64,000 nt of DNA, taken from Odobenus rosmarus divergens. Lineage: Eukaryota > Chordata > Mammalia > Carnivora > Odobenidae. Shown in pieces: positions 10,546-21,431 of the stretch. The notes under the pieces were generated by a model that ran no database searches, was not told where the DNA came from, and saw only the letters and a list, made by a program, of their open reading frames with translations. Location of the stretch: the NCBI RefSeq assembly GCF_000321225.1, contig NW_004450302.1, forward strand, positions 2,591,162-2,655,161, written 5' to 3'. The first letter of the stretch is position 1, and every line of letters begins with the position of its first letter. A program made the position numbers and the translations under genes.

Positions 10546-11885
10546 TTTACACATCAAACCAAAATTTTGTTTTATGATTCCTTGAAGGGGCTCTCACAGC
10601 TGTCTCCTTCTTCAGCTGGAAGATCACAGGGGTCACTCCAGAATGAAAACCTGGTGAGGCCGGATTCCTGGAGAATTTCTTGACTATGTGTGTGTGGGTA
10701 AGAAGTGGGGGGGAATGTGGAGCTGTGCAGAGTCGACATATTGGTATAGGATCCTGCACCCCTTTCCCTATCACCCCTCCCCAACACTCACACAAACACA
10801 CTAATCAGTCTTTGCTGAAAGCCAATGGATGCTTTGATGCCAAGGGAGCCAATGAGATTTGCCAGGATCCCTGCTCGCCTCTGCCCCACCCCCTCTATCT
10901 GCTCCTGAAATCCGTTCCCAGTTGGGTCCCACCCTCCCCCCCACCCCACACACACACCCATGGTCAGCTCTGTTCCTTTCATCTCCCTCCTCTGCTTCGG
11001 GGCCTAAAAGAAGCAGCTGGGGAGAGGTGGAGGGGTGTTTGTGAAGGAGGCTTTGGTCCCCACCTCATCAAATGACATCCTTGCTTCTTTGTCCTTCTAA
11101 CCCTGGAAAAGGGCAGGAAGCATTGCATTCCTCACTGCCACTGAGGGAGAGGGCTTTGAGCTGGACCTTCAGGGACAGCTTCCTGATCACAGGGACGTTA
11201 AGAAATCCTTGGAGAGAGTGAGAACAGAACCAGGAGAAAGATGAGGGTTGCTTTGAATACTGACCTGCCTAGAGATGAGTTCTCCTTACAGTGTCCTAGG
11301 CTCACTGGCATTCCACTGCAATGAGCCCCTCAACCAAGCATGAATACAGCGAAGGTGCTTGCTCCTGACATCACATCTCCTGCTGGAAGGGATCCTAAAT
11401 GTCCGGGTTTCCTAGCTCGTACTCCAGAACCCACAACCATACCAGATACTGCAACTCTGCCTGTGTTATGTGACCTCAGGAGGTGCCCACCCTTTCCTGT
11501 TCTGAACTTGGTGGGTGTTCCACTGGTGACCTGGTCTCCACTGGTTTGCCTGGCTCCATGATTGAGCCTAGAGCTCACCTTCTCTCGAATTTTCTGGCAG
11601 ATCCCAGCCCTCCCAGAATTCATCTTCTCTAAGTAGCTCCCCTACAACATGTTGAGAAGAGGGATTTGTGCTGTTGTGACCTTCCTGCCGGCAGGCAGAG
11701 TCCATAACCTCCTCAACTATCCCCAAGGATCTGTGTTCGTTTTGCTCACTAATTGTATCAGAAGCACCCAGAACAGTGTCTGGCACATAGTAGGAGCTCT
11801 AAAAACATTTATTGTTTGATGAATGGTTCTTATGCTCAGAAAGTCCCTCCGCCAGAAGTCCATCCTACATCCCTCTTGCTGCCAC
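10546..11885. other. Intergenic, unique sequence with L2 tail
   Basis: No gene recognised. Bases 11765-11825 resemble the terminal L2 motif (GTGTCTGGCACATAGTAGG followed by an AACATTTATTG tail). Confidence 0.5.
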
Positions 11886-11889
11886 TTAT

Positions 11890-11905
11890 TTATTTTTTTT
11901 AAACT

Positions 11906-11945
<40 letters not shown>

Positions 11946-12030
11946 GTAATCTCCACCAACGTGGGGCTTGAAGTCAAGACTGGGAGATCAAGAGTTGCAT
12001 GCTCTTCCAACTGAGCCAGCCAGGCCACCT
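11890..12030 (-). mobile_element. Old Can-SINE with TTTA tail
   Basis: A (TTTA)n tail of about 45 bp, then AAGTAATCTCCACCAACGTG, GTGGGGCTTGAAGTCAAGAC and AACTGAGCCAGCCAGGCCAC. This is the older SINEC head type; no clean TSD is visible. The tetranucleotide tail is probably length-variable. Confidence 0.85.
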
Positions 12031-12299
12031 CCCACCCACCCCACCCCCCACTGCTGCCCTTTAAATCTTGAATTGGCCTGGCTTCAGAAGAGAGGGGTCC
12101 TCTGCCATCAATTATGATCGAGCGCCTACTGTGTACAAACCTTTGTGATATGTGACTCTCTTCAAAATTTGTCTTGGCTCAGCATGCTGCTTCCTACTGT
12201 CCCCCCACCTCCCCTCCAAGTCCAGCCCTTATGCAACTTCAGTGGTCTATTCGCCAAGAGTTACCCAAGATTTAATAAAATATAACAAGAAACGAGAGG

Positions 12300-13500
12300 T
12301 TTGCTATATTTGTCCGTTCTCTTTCTTTTTTTCGTCTCCATTTAAGAGAAACGGAAACCTCTCCATTTCTCCATCCTTTCGTCTCTGTGCACCTCTGGCT
12401 CGCTGCGCAGGCTTCTCTGTGGCCCGGGTCTCTGCTTCTTTGCTGGAGTCTCCCCCCTTTATCTTGGGGAGTGTCTCTCTGTTTCTTCCTTGGTGCGCGG
12501 GTGTGTCTCGGGCTCCCGTGCGAGCTCCCCGGCTCGTTCTCTCTTCTCCGTTTCCTTTACAACAAATAGGTAAACAGGTGACCGAGAAGTAGGAAAAAAA
12601 GAAGCTAGAGTGGAGTGTTTTCTCCCAGGTATCAGGGTCGCAGGTAGCTCCAGCCCTAACTGGGAGCAAGTCCCGACAGGTGCAACGCCTGTCCAGATGT
12701 TGCGCAACGCGAGGCGCGTGCCCGGAGCCCAATCCTGGGTCTGGTTCCCGGGTTGAGGACTGGGGTGGGGGGTGGATTCAGACCAGAAAGATTCTTTCAG
12801 GTCCCCGTCCGGGAGACAGACCCCCGCCGGCTCAGCTCCCGCCCACCCCGCCCCGCGGGGCCGTAGGGGGTGGCCGAGCGGCGGCTTGCCGGAAGGGGAC
12901 AGTTTGGGACCCGGGAGGGGAGTTCCCCGCGTCTGGGCCCGTGGGGGGAGCTGCAGGCCGGCGGGGTGAGTAAGGCCCAGCGGACGCAGGAGGCTCAGTG
13001 GCGGCGGCGGCGGCGATGGGGAGGAGGGTAATTACGCAGGGAGGCTCTAGCCACAGCACGTCCCCACAAATGAGAGGCCCCGGGCCCCAGACACCACACA
13101 ACAAAGCAGGAGGCAATTATTTGGCTCCAGTGGGAGGGGACAGCCCTTTGCCGGCCCACTGCCGCTGAGCACCCGGCCTCCGCTGAGGGCGCTGGGGGGG
13201 GTGGGGGGAGTGCCGGGGCCGCTCTCACCAGCCCCCTGTGAGCAGGGGAGGGCCCGAGGGACTCCCGCTGGGTCTCCCTCAGAGGGGGTCCACGTTTCGG
13301 AAGGCAGAGCGGTAGGAGGCCCTGGGCATGATTAGAGCCATCCCTCAGCCAGCCGGGAGCCTCCTCCAAGGCCTCAGGGGAGGCCTCCTGGGCACCCCGA
13401 CGGGAGAGAGGCCAGGAGGGCCGGGGGCGCCCGCTGGAGCGTGGAAGGCGCTTTGTCGGTTCCGGGGGGAAGCCAGTGGCCAACATCTGAATCCCCCCCC
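12300..13500. promoter_or_regulatory. CpG-rich block, candidate promoter/enhancer
   Basis: CpG density rises clearly over its surroundings, most of all at 12690-13020. It contains a (GGC)n run at 13001-13015, GGGTAATTACGC (homeodomain-like) near 13026, ACACAACAAAG (SOX/LEF-like) near 13096 and GGCAATTATTTGG near 13112. A strong plus-strand splice donor, GTGAGTAAG, starts at 12966. It could be a distal SP6 or SP2 promoter, a lncRNA promoter or an enhancer. No protein family is recognised in any frame. The CpG richness is seen; the function is inferred. Confidence 0.45.
12966..12971 (+). other. Candidate 5' splice site (GTGAGT)
   Basis: GGCGGG|GTGAGTAAG is a near-ideal donor at the downstream edge of the CpG-rich block, where the first exon of a plus-strand transcript would end. 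No partner acceptor can be assigned from sequence alone. Confidence 0.3.
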
Positions 13501-14040
13501 CGCCCCCTTCCCCAGCTGTGGCCACACAACTGGCAACCAGAAGGCTCTCAGGCAGGTGGGGAAACCACAGAGGACGGAGCCGGAGCCAGGGAGATTCCAG
13601 AGCACGTGGCTAGGCCTGGAATTCACGCAATTGATATGCAAATCCAACGCAAATTGGTCCTCTTCCCCACCCCCCTCAAAAATCATCTGATCGATGGGCC
13701 CCTGTGGCAGCAGAGCATGGCCGATCAGCTGGGGGTACCCCAGCCTCTGTTGGCCTCCCTCTCCTTCTCCAGCCACCCATGTTTGCTTCAGGAAAACTGT
13801 TAGCAAGTCCAACCAATACCTTGGAATCATGAGGAACCTTCCTGCCAAGGACTTCCCCCTCCTTGATGAGAGAGCCCAGAGTACAGATGGAGAAAAAGAG
13901 GCCTTAAGAGATTCAGGTACTTTCCCCTGTTCTAACAAAACACCTGGAGGATGGCAGGGCTTCTGGAACCTTGTGACAACGGCCCTAGGTTATCAGCATG
14001 CCAGCTGGGGGAGGAAAAGGAGAGCAGGACTAGGAGCCCT
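13501..14040. other. Intergenic; octamer-bearing unique sequence
   Basis: No gene. A perfect octamer ATGCAAAT lies at 13636-13643, directly after an AATTGAT, near a second AACGCAAATTGG and a CACGTGG at about 13603. Non-repetitive and possibly regulatory. Confidence 0.4.
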
Positions 14041-14160
14041 AAAATCTGCTCTCTAGTCTCAGCTCTGCCCCTAACTTGCTGGGTCACCTCAATCCTGTCA
14101 CTTCTCTTCTCTAAGCCTCAGTTTCCCTGAATGTCAAATGACCATCTCTGGAGAAAAAAA
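14041..14160 (+). repeat. MIR-like tail; inverted-repeat arm A
   Basis: CTTCTCTAAGCCTCAGTTTCC is the MIR tail motif. Bases 14097-14152 are repeated in inverted orientation at 15447-15502 with 3 differences in 56, closer than two independent MIR copies should be. Confidence 0.6.
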
Positions 14161-15446
14161 AAAAGGCTTTTCCAGACGTGGAGTCCTCTTTTTGCAACGC
14201 GGCCCTCCAGGGTTGCTGCCCAGAGGCCCCTGAGCCAACTGTCCCCTTCTTTGTCCTCACCAGCTCTACCCTCGCTGCCCCAGGCCAAACAAGGATGAAC
14301 CCCGAAACCCTGTCTTTCTCCATCTTCAAAATTTCTCTCAAAATCCACTTGAGGGAGCCTCCTCTGATTAATTCTGCTAAACTAATTGCTCCTTTATGTT
14401 GGGGTCCCCTCCGTCGGTGAAAGGCACAGCATTCACACTGTCCCTTATGTTTGCCTTGCTGCTATGTTGCTGAAAGAGCTTCTAAGTAATTTTGAAAATA
14501 TGTATAGTGTCCCATTGTGTCCCCCACCACCTGACCCCAGGATGGAGGCAAGGGTTGCGTCTCCTCCATGAGATTAAGGATTTCCCATGGACTTGGGTTG
14601 TGTCATTGGGACAGAGAGCCCCCATCAGGGTGGGACTGTGTCTCCGCCATCAGATTAGGACGTTTCCCTAGTGTGCAGGACTCCGCCTCCTCTATCTCCT
14701 CCAGCCTGGATTTGGCAGGAGCCGTTTGACAGTGGGGAGGGACCCAGACAGCCTGCCTTTCCCAGGTCTCCACTGGCCAATTTCTTATTTCTCAGCTTCC
14801 CCTTCGAGCCCAAGCAACAGCCAGGGCGGCCGCTTTCGCCATCACCCTCTCCTGCCCAGGAGTGATTCTGCCTCTTCCTTGCTCAGGAAACTGCTCCAGC
14901 ACTCGGCCTAGTCCCCTTCCTCCTCCTCCTCCCTCAGCCTCCAGCCTCCCTGTCCCTCAGGGCAAGTATTTGCCATCTGCCTTACTGGTGCATTCCTGGG
15001 GCTGGCTCCAGGCTCCCTGGGAGGCCCGAGAGCCCTGCTCAGCTGCCCTTCACCCACGGGGCCGCCTCACTACCCCCCAGAATGCCTGGGTCCCTTGCTC
15101 TCTCCCCTCCCAAACATCCTGGCGTCTGCGATGCCGGGCTCCTCAAGTCCCAGACTGCCCTCTCCGCTCTGGAGCTGGAAAGCCTATCAGAGTCAACCTG
15201 AGGGGCCCGTGCTAGCTGTGGGCGGCCTCCAGTGCTTCTCTCCTCCACATCTCCGTCACCACCTCAGGGAACCTCCACACCCTGGAACCCTACCGCTTTA
15301 TAGTCAGTTGCAGACTACACTTTTTTTGGTCCAGTCCAAGCAAATGAATGTAAATGCAATGCAAGCCGGCTGCAAAGAGGCAGCAACATGGAGTGGCCCT
15401 GCCCCAGGGTAGGGGACTCCTCATCTGGAAGAGCCTCGCCTTTCTT
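14161..15446. other. Intergenic, no gene seen
   Basis: The segment between the two inverted-repeat arms. Parts at 14230-14450 and 14700-14960 read like diverged L2 text. No recognised coding sequence. Confidence 0.4.
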
Positions 15447-15502
15447 TCCAGAGATGGTCATTTGACGCTCAGGGAAACTGAGGCTTAGAGAGGAGAAGTG
15501 AC
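15447..15502 (-). repeat. Inverted-repeat arm B (MIR-like)
   Basis: Reverse complement of 14097-14152 with 53 of 56 bases identical. Weaker similarity continues outward: GAGGCTCTTCCAGATGA on the complement of 15423-15440 resembles AAGGCTTTTCCAGACG after arm A. Confidence 0.85.
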
Positions 15503-16103
15503 TTCTTCGGGCATTCCTGGCTGGGGTGCCTAGTCCTTTGGAAAATTCCAGGAGCCGCTGGCCTGAGTTGGGCAACAGGTGTGCTCTCCTCTGCCCCCAG
15601 ACCACATTTAGCTGTGGCTCTCCTTTCACAGTTTCGGTACTTTTCCTTCTCTGTGAGATTCCCCTTCCCGGCCTCCTGCCACTTCTTGTTCCCGGAGGAT
15701 GGGTGACGGAGGCTGTGGCTCCTGTGTTCTCTGAGGAGAGCTGAGAGGCCTCAGCTGCCCTAGTGAGAGCTCCCACCGGCCTAAAATCCCTGTGACTAGA
15801 GTATGTCTGGGCGTGCCAGTGATATATACAGATGTGTTGGGTTAAAGACCTGTGACCCGGGGCGGGGGGTCTGGCTGACATATTCTGGCATTACCACTCC
15901 TCAGAGAGCAGGAACTTGGGGCCCCTCCCCCACTCCTCCAGGGAGATTTGGGGTTGTCGGGGCCTGAAAGGAGGGGGTAGTCACCATCTAGAAATGCATT
16001 CAATCGGTGGATGTTTATTGAACACTTACTATGTTCCGGGCCCCAAGCTGGGTGCTGGGGATGTGGTGGAGAACAAGAGAGCCTGCCCTCAGAGAACATG
16101 AGG

Positions 16104-16325
16104 GGGCAGTTCTCAAGCTTGGACTGAACCAGCATCACCTGGGATGCTCACTAAAATGAAGGGTCCCGGGGCGCCTGGGTGGCTCAGTCGGTTAAGCGTC
16201 TGTCTTTGGCTCAGGTCATGATCGCAGAGTCCTGGGATGGAGCCCCGCATCATTGGGGGGGGTGTCTCTGCTCAGCGGGGAGGCTGCTTCTCCCTCTGCC
16301 TCTGCCTGCAGCTCCCCCTGCTTGT

Positions 16326-16356
<31 letters not shown>

Positions 16357-16420
16357 CAAATAAATAAATAAAAATCTATGGGGCCCAGGAACGTGCATTT
16401 AGACAAACATTTCCCCTTCT
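16104..16420. repeat. MER5-like DNA transposon relic split by a SINE
   Basis: The left part (CAGTTCTCAAGCTTGGACTG, CAGCATCACCTGGGATGCTC) resembles the terminal part of a MER5A-type hAT element. GGGGCCCAGGAACGTGCATT to the right of the SINE resembles its second half. Bases 15990-16103 resemble a MIR/L2 block (TTATTGAACACTTACTATG). Confidence 0.5.
16168..16376 (+). mobile_element. Can-SINE, full length
   Basis: Head GGGGCGCCTGGGTGGCTCAG, a body with a short G-run (near 16255), a CT repeat at 16325-16348, and a AATAAATAAATAAAAATC tail. Inserted in the MER5-like relic. Confidence 0.93.
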
Positions 16421-17039
16421 CTTTCCCAGGGACGTTGATGCAGGTGGTCTGGGGGCCCACACTGGAAGAGCCCTGGTGGCATGTTCCAGGTTGTAAGAAT
16501 AGCCTGGAGCTCTCACAGAGCCCGGGGGAGGCAGGGAGGGGAGGAGGGTGCTGAGAGGGGAGTCAGCTGGGGTAGGAGCAGAGATGCGGGGTCTCCCCTC
16601 ATCACTAAGAAACAGGCCTGCCTCCCTCTTCTGATGCCGCCCCTCACAGACTAGGAGTTCACACACTCAGCCCCCCCTCCCCCCCGCACCCTGGGGATTC
16701 CTACCCCTCACCTCCCTGGGGGCCCCAGGTAACCTTCTCCACAGTCCAGAGAGGGTGAGCACCAATGGGGAGGGATGGCAGAACTGCCTAGCAGAGACCC
16801 CTCTGACCACCCTCCCCCCCGCCTGCCTGGTCTCAGAGGGGCTCCTGGTCTCAGTGTCCAGGCTACGGAGAAGGGGGCCAAGAGGAAGGGATTTGAGAAA
16901 GAGAACTAGAGGGTGAGAGCAAGGCGAAGGGAGGGAGGCTGCCCCTCCTCCCCTCCAGCGCCTGGCGTTTGATGCTGGGGGTGCTGAGACATCTCCTCTC
17001 CCGGAAACCCGAGGCCAGACAGATAAACACAGATGGAGG
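16421..17039. other. Intergenic, no gene seen
   Basis: GC-rich unique sequence. Bases 17014-17032, read on the minus strand, are GT-rich and could be the downstream element of the poly(A) signal at 17055-17060. Confidence 0.5.
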
Positions 17040-17054
17040 GAGAGACTCAGCTGC

Positions 17055-17060
17055 TTTATT
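17055..17060 (-). terminator. Candidate minus-strand poly(A) signal
   Basis: TTTATT on the plus strand gives AATAAA on the minus strand, in the context CATAAATAAAGCAGCTG. A GT-rich stretch (TCTGTGTTTATCTGTCTGG on the minus strand, 17014-17032) follows at the distance expected for a cleavage downstream element. It does not sit in a recognised SINE or LINE tail. It may end an unannotated minus-strand transcript; no open frame next to it matches a known protein. Confidence 0.35.
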
Positions 17061-19640
17061 TATGGGCCTGGTGACAGGCCCTCTCCTGTCTCAGAGTCCC
17101 TAATCTACCGGGCGGAAGAGCCATCCCACCCCCTCACTACCCTCTTCCCTCCCTCCTGAGACTGGGGCTCAGCCAGGCTCCAAGCCTTCCCCACAGTCAG
17201 GCACAGGCCTGTGTGCCTGCTTCCCTGGGCTGGGAGAGAGTGTCCAGGGGCTCTCCCCCAACAATACGGAGAACACACATCCTCCTTGCCCTCCCCGCCA
17301 CGTCCCAGCCTGTCTTCATGGGCCATTAGGAGCCGTTGGCTCTGCAAGGAGACCCACCTCCTCGAAGGTGCCCGGGGACCAGAGGATGGGCTAGGTGCCA
17401 CTTCAGAGGGTCCATAATCACCTAGAGGTTGGACAGTTCAAGTGTCTTGACTTGGGAAGTGCCTGAGGAGAACCTCTGGGCCGGCCCCACGTGGGCCTAC
17501 CCAGAACAGGAGTTGATGGGGGATTCCCTGAGGTCCCTAGAGGCTCAGACCCAGAGCAGAAGGCTCCTGGGCCCCTACAGTGCTTCCCTCTAAGGAATTT
17601 CCTCTAATCCAGTTAGCACCCACACAGAGGGGGCTCTGGGGACTCATGTTAGTTCCTCCCCCCAACCCCCGCTGGCGCTCACACGCCAGCAGCCTCTTAC
17701 CAAGGGTCAATTCCACTGTGGCCATCAGAGTGGGGGCCAGCGCTGGCCCGGTCTCCCATCAGCTGAGAAACACGGATTTCTCCAGCTCCCTGCCCTGTGC
17801 CCAGGTACACAGCCCCTCCGTTCTGTCCCTTTTATCCAGGTCTACCCCAAATCTGGGTAGGGGGAGAAGTAACTCAGCCTTCCAGGGAGGCCCCAGGGTC
17901 AGAGGTCAGAGAGCAGCGAAAGGGCAGGAAAAGAGGGAGGTCAGGGAGGGAGCAGATCCCTACTTGGCGGTGGCTTTGAGGCTAGACCTAAGAAGCCTTG
18001 AAAGCCCCAGAGATTCGGGGATTTGGCTCATAGGATCAGAGGGCCGGCTCCCTGACTCACAGCGGCCAAACAGGGACCTGTTCAACTCGCCTCTCTTTCT
18101 TTTTCATTTAAGTGACTTTGGTTCATCCACAGGCCAGGGAGGAACTTCACCAAAATGACACGCTTCCCCTCCCCCTCCCATTTCAGCCAGTCCCCGGCTT
18201 GTCTCCCAGCCCTCCCCATCTCCCACCTTCTCCTAGCGCCCTCCTCCCCCTGGGGAAAAGGGGCAACTTGGAATCCTGGCTCAGATGCACTGATTTACTG
18301 TGAAGTCCCACGCAGTTTCTTTTTTGGATAAATGGGCCTGGCTTAAGGATAAATGGCATTCGCTGGACTCTCCCCCTAAATCTACTTCGCGTTCTCTTCT
18401 AGGAGCTTCTCCCCACTGACTGCACTCAGCCAGCTCCCTAGAGTGTCTTCCCAGTCTCTGAGCACCACCTCAAGAATTCCACCTCTTTGCTGTCTGCCCT
18501 TGTTTCTGGACACTTGATGAATCAGGGACACGCTCTATCTCCCCTGTCAGTCTGGGAAGTCTTTGTGGTCAAGAACCATGTCTCTCCTATCTGACCAACA
18601 GCTCCCTGAAGGGGTGGCCTTCTGCACCTACTTCCAGCACTGGGCACAGGCCCCCCTGCCCACCGGTGGGGGAGGAGGGAGGACGGGAGGCACGTTCAGT
18701 TCTCCACTCAGTGAACAGGTCACTACAAAGGTAAGCCCAGGGAGCAAAGGGGGAAGGTTCCCACTGTGGCAACTTTTAAGTTGAAACTGAAAAGAAGAAA
18801 GGAAGAAGAAAGAGCATTTTCCCCCAAGATTCTCCCAAGAACCTCAGAGCCTTCCTCCAGCCCCACCTCCTTGTTCTACTTGCTTCCCCCTCGAGGCCCA
18901 AGACCGAGGACGGCAGGGTCTGTCCCATCTCTTCCGTAATGGCACGGTGCTCAGGCCTCCTCTCACTTGCCTGCCCTGCCTGCCTGAGGGCCCTCGCTCC
19001 GTGCCAATTGTCAACCTGCTCAGCCCCACCCAAGGTCCTTCCTCAGGGCAGAACCAATTGGGGAGGCTGTGCCTCCCCTTCCTCAAAGCAACTGCCAAAC
19101 CTGAGACCCCCTTTTCCCTGAAGACAGGCAGTATGGATATGTAAGGCAGCTTGTGGACCACTCTGAACCCAGGAGCGTGTCTCTACCCATGAGAGGGAAG
19201 ATGAATGTGCTCAGCTTGGGTATGTTTTCACCTCCTTCTGTCCCCTCCCCTCCTTCAGGTGATGTTAGGATGCATGGTCTGGGAGATGTCACTGTGTCCA
19301 TCCATGCCCAACCCTCCACCATGCTGGATAAGCATCTCTGTTGGGTTTGAGACCCCCAGCACCCTGGCAAAGATGCTGCCATGGTCTTCTGAAACCATGA
19401 AGCACACGGACCCTACTCTCCACTTGCCTTGACCGTAGGGTCCTAACCTGAAATCCCTTCATTGCTGCCCTCTCTGTTCCGGGTCCCCGGGGTGGCCCAT
19501 GCTGATCACAGCTCTCCTTGCTCTCTCCTGGAGAGAATGGATCTGGTCCGTCCACCTGGGTCTCAGCCAGAGATGCTCAGAGAGCTGCCAGGCTGGCTGG
19601 CTTCCGGCCTTCCTGTTTTAAGCCTGGGCTGCTGGAATTC
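17061..19640. other. Intergenic; possible minus-strand 3' exon
   Basis: No protein family recognised on either strand. On the minus strand an ideal acceptor (long CT tract then CAG) lies at 18787-18812, and the poly(A) signal lies 1.73 kb downstream, so a non-coding 3' exon is conceivable. Bases 18540-18660 and parts of 19260-19560 read like diverged L2 text. Confidence 0.3.
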
Positions 19641-19650
19641 CATCCTGACT

Positions 19651-19862
19651 TTTTTTTTTTTTTTAAGATTTTATTTACTTATTTGACAGAGAGAGACAGC
19701 GAGAGAGGGAACACAAGCAGGGGGAGTGGGAGAGGGAGAAGCAGGCTTCCCGCTGGGCAGGGAGCCCGATGCGGGGCTCGATGCGGGGCTAGATCCCAGG
19801 ACCCTGGGATCATGACCTGAGCCGAAGGCAGACGCTTAACGTCTGAGCCACCCAGGCACCCC
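19651..19862 (-). mobile_element. Can-SINE with internal duplication
   Basis: T-tail, GATTTTATTTACTTATTTGA, body and head in reverse. GATGCGGGGCTCGATGCGGGGCT shows a short direct duplication inside the body. TSD about ATCCTGACT at 19642-19650 and 19864-19872. Confidence 0.92.
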
Positions 19863-19917
19863 TATCCTGACTCCTGATGGGCCGAAAGCCGCTGTCTTCC
19901 TTGTACCAGCAGCCCCC

Positions 19918-20065
19918 AGAGATAACAAGAGCTCTCATTTACTGAGCCCTTAGTATAGGCCAGGCGCGCATACTTTCTTTATAATCGTCACAACAACCGC
20001 TGAGTTGGGACCTATCATTACCCCCATTTTACAGATGGGGCAATGAAGGCTGTGACAGACAGTGG
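19918..20065 (-). repeat. MIR-family SINE relic
   Basis: Typical reverse MIR text: TCATTTACTGAGCCCTTAGT, TAATCGTCACAACAACCGCTG, CCCATTTTACAGATGGGGCA. Confidence 0.7.
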
Positions 20066-20484
20066 GGGTGGCACTTCCTGCCCAGAAGGCAACCCACTTT
20101 GGGCCAGAGCCACAGTCGTTGTTGTATGGACAGCAGGAGTGACCTACTGTGGACAAAGCTCTGCTCTGGGCAACTGAGGGAAAGGGCAGAGTACAAACTA
20201 GGGTTTCGCTTGCAAAGACAGCTTCTTGAGGGGTTTTCAATCTGATGGAAGAGACAAGACCACTGTCCTCTGGAAGCTGCCAGTCTGACAGAGGAGTCTG
20301 ATGGGTACTAAGGAAAAATCAGCAATTCCCCTGAACCCCGATGACCCCATCCTGGGGAGCACCCACCAGAGACCTCCACGACCACATCCGTGTCCTACGT
20401 AGGAGGCTAGCTCCTGCTGACCCTGTCCTGGGAAGAAACAGGGATGGGATTCCTCTTCCCTGAGTTGCTGTGGCAAAGGACAAG
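20066..20484. other. Intergenic, no gene seen
   Basis: Unique sequence between a MIR relic and a Can-SINE. Bases 20240-20300 resemble an L2/MIR-associated block (CACTGTCCTCTGGAAGCT). Nothing else recognised. Confidence 0.4.
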
Positions 20485-20500
20485 AGAACACCCCTTTCTG

Positions 20501-20701
20501 GGCGCCTGGGTGGCTCAGTTGGTTAGGTGACTGCCTCCGGCTCAGGTCATGATCCTGGAATCCCAGGATCGAGTCCCACATCAGGCTCCCTGTTGAGCAG
20601 GGAGTCTGCTTCTCCCTTTGACCCTCCCCCCTCTCATGCTCTCTCTCCCTCATTTTCTCTCTCAAATAAATAAATATATAAAATCTTAAAAAAAAAAAAA
20701 A
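20501..20701 (+). mobile_element. Can-SINE, full length
   Basis: Head GGCGCCTGGGTGGCTCAGTT, body of the GGAGTCTGCTTCTCCCT type, AAATAAATAAATATATAAAA tail and A-run. Perfect 16-bp TSD AGAACACCCCTTTCTG at 20485-20500 and 20702-20717, which points to a fairly young insertion. Confidence 0.95.
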
Positions 20702-20717
20702 AGAACACCCCTTTCTG

Positions 20718-21279
20718 AGGCTGAAGGACTCTTGTTGGACACAGAGGCCTGCTGACTTCCAGGGCTGAGGGCCTCACTTGGAGGGAAATTCTCCTGAGGG
20801 CATGGTGGGGCCCCCCCACCTAGAAGCAAGGGGATGGTTGGCGTGAACTCTGAAGGCATCTTGGAGTTCCTTGCCATCCCATTTCCTCTTCATCCCGGCC
20901 AAGCTCGGAGGATTATGACAGTGTGGGCAATAAAAAGTGCCTAATTGGTTGTTGTCCAGCTGAGGCTGCTCCCCGTTTCCCTCCGCGGGGGCAGGAAACC
21001 CGCCGAGTCAGTTTCACTTTTGCCGGTGCCCAGTTTCCTGATGGTGGCTGGCGCTAGCGGAAGTGGTGGCCAGTCGCTAGTCCCTGGTGCTGCTTCCAAG
21101 GTGGGAGTGCCCCAGGAGGCAGAGGGCCCCCCGAGAGGACCAGAACTGCTCTTTCCCTGAGCAAAGAGGACAACACGCCTGCTGGTCTCTGTGGGAGTTG
21201 GGAGGCGGTGCAGAGGATACCCTCTGCCCTGGGTGACAGTGCCCTCCGTCTACTTCTGCATTAGGGGGCAGAAATGGAG
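20718..21279. other. Intergenic, unique sequence
   Basis: No gene recognised. Bases 20895-21010 (TAAAAAGTGCCTAATTGG and onward) are not repeat-like. Confidence 0.4.
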
Positions 21280-21425
21280 CGTGCTGGCTCTGGAGCCAGC
21301 CTGCCTAGGCTGGAATCCTGACTGTGCCATCATCCAGCCGGGTGATCCTGGGCACATTCCTTATACTTGCTCTGCCTCAGCTTTCTCATCTGTAAAGTCG
21401 GGCTACGTGCGCATGAAGTGCTTAG
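21280..21425 (+). repeat. MIR-family SINE relic
   Basis: CTGGAATCCTGACTGTGCCA, GGGTGATCCTGGGCACATTC, CCTCAGCTTTCTCATCTGTA in MIR order on the plus strand. Confidence 0.75.
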
Positions 21426-21431
21426 AGGAGG

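Noticed and set aside
18563..18784. Plus-strand exon ending at AAAG|GTAAGC (18730)
   Set aside because: The donor is good, but the upstream block reads like an L2 relic and no acceptor or homology supports an exon.
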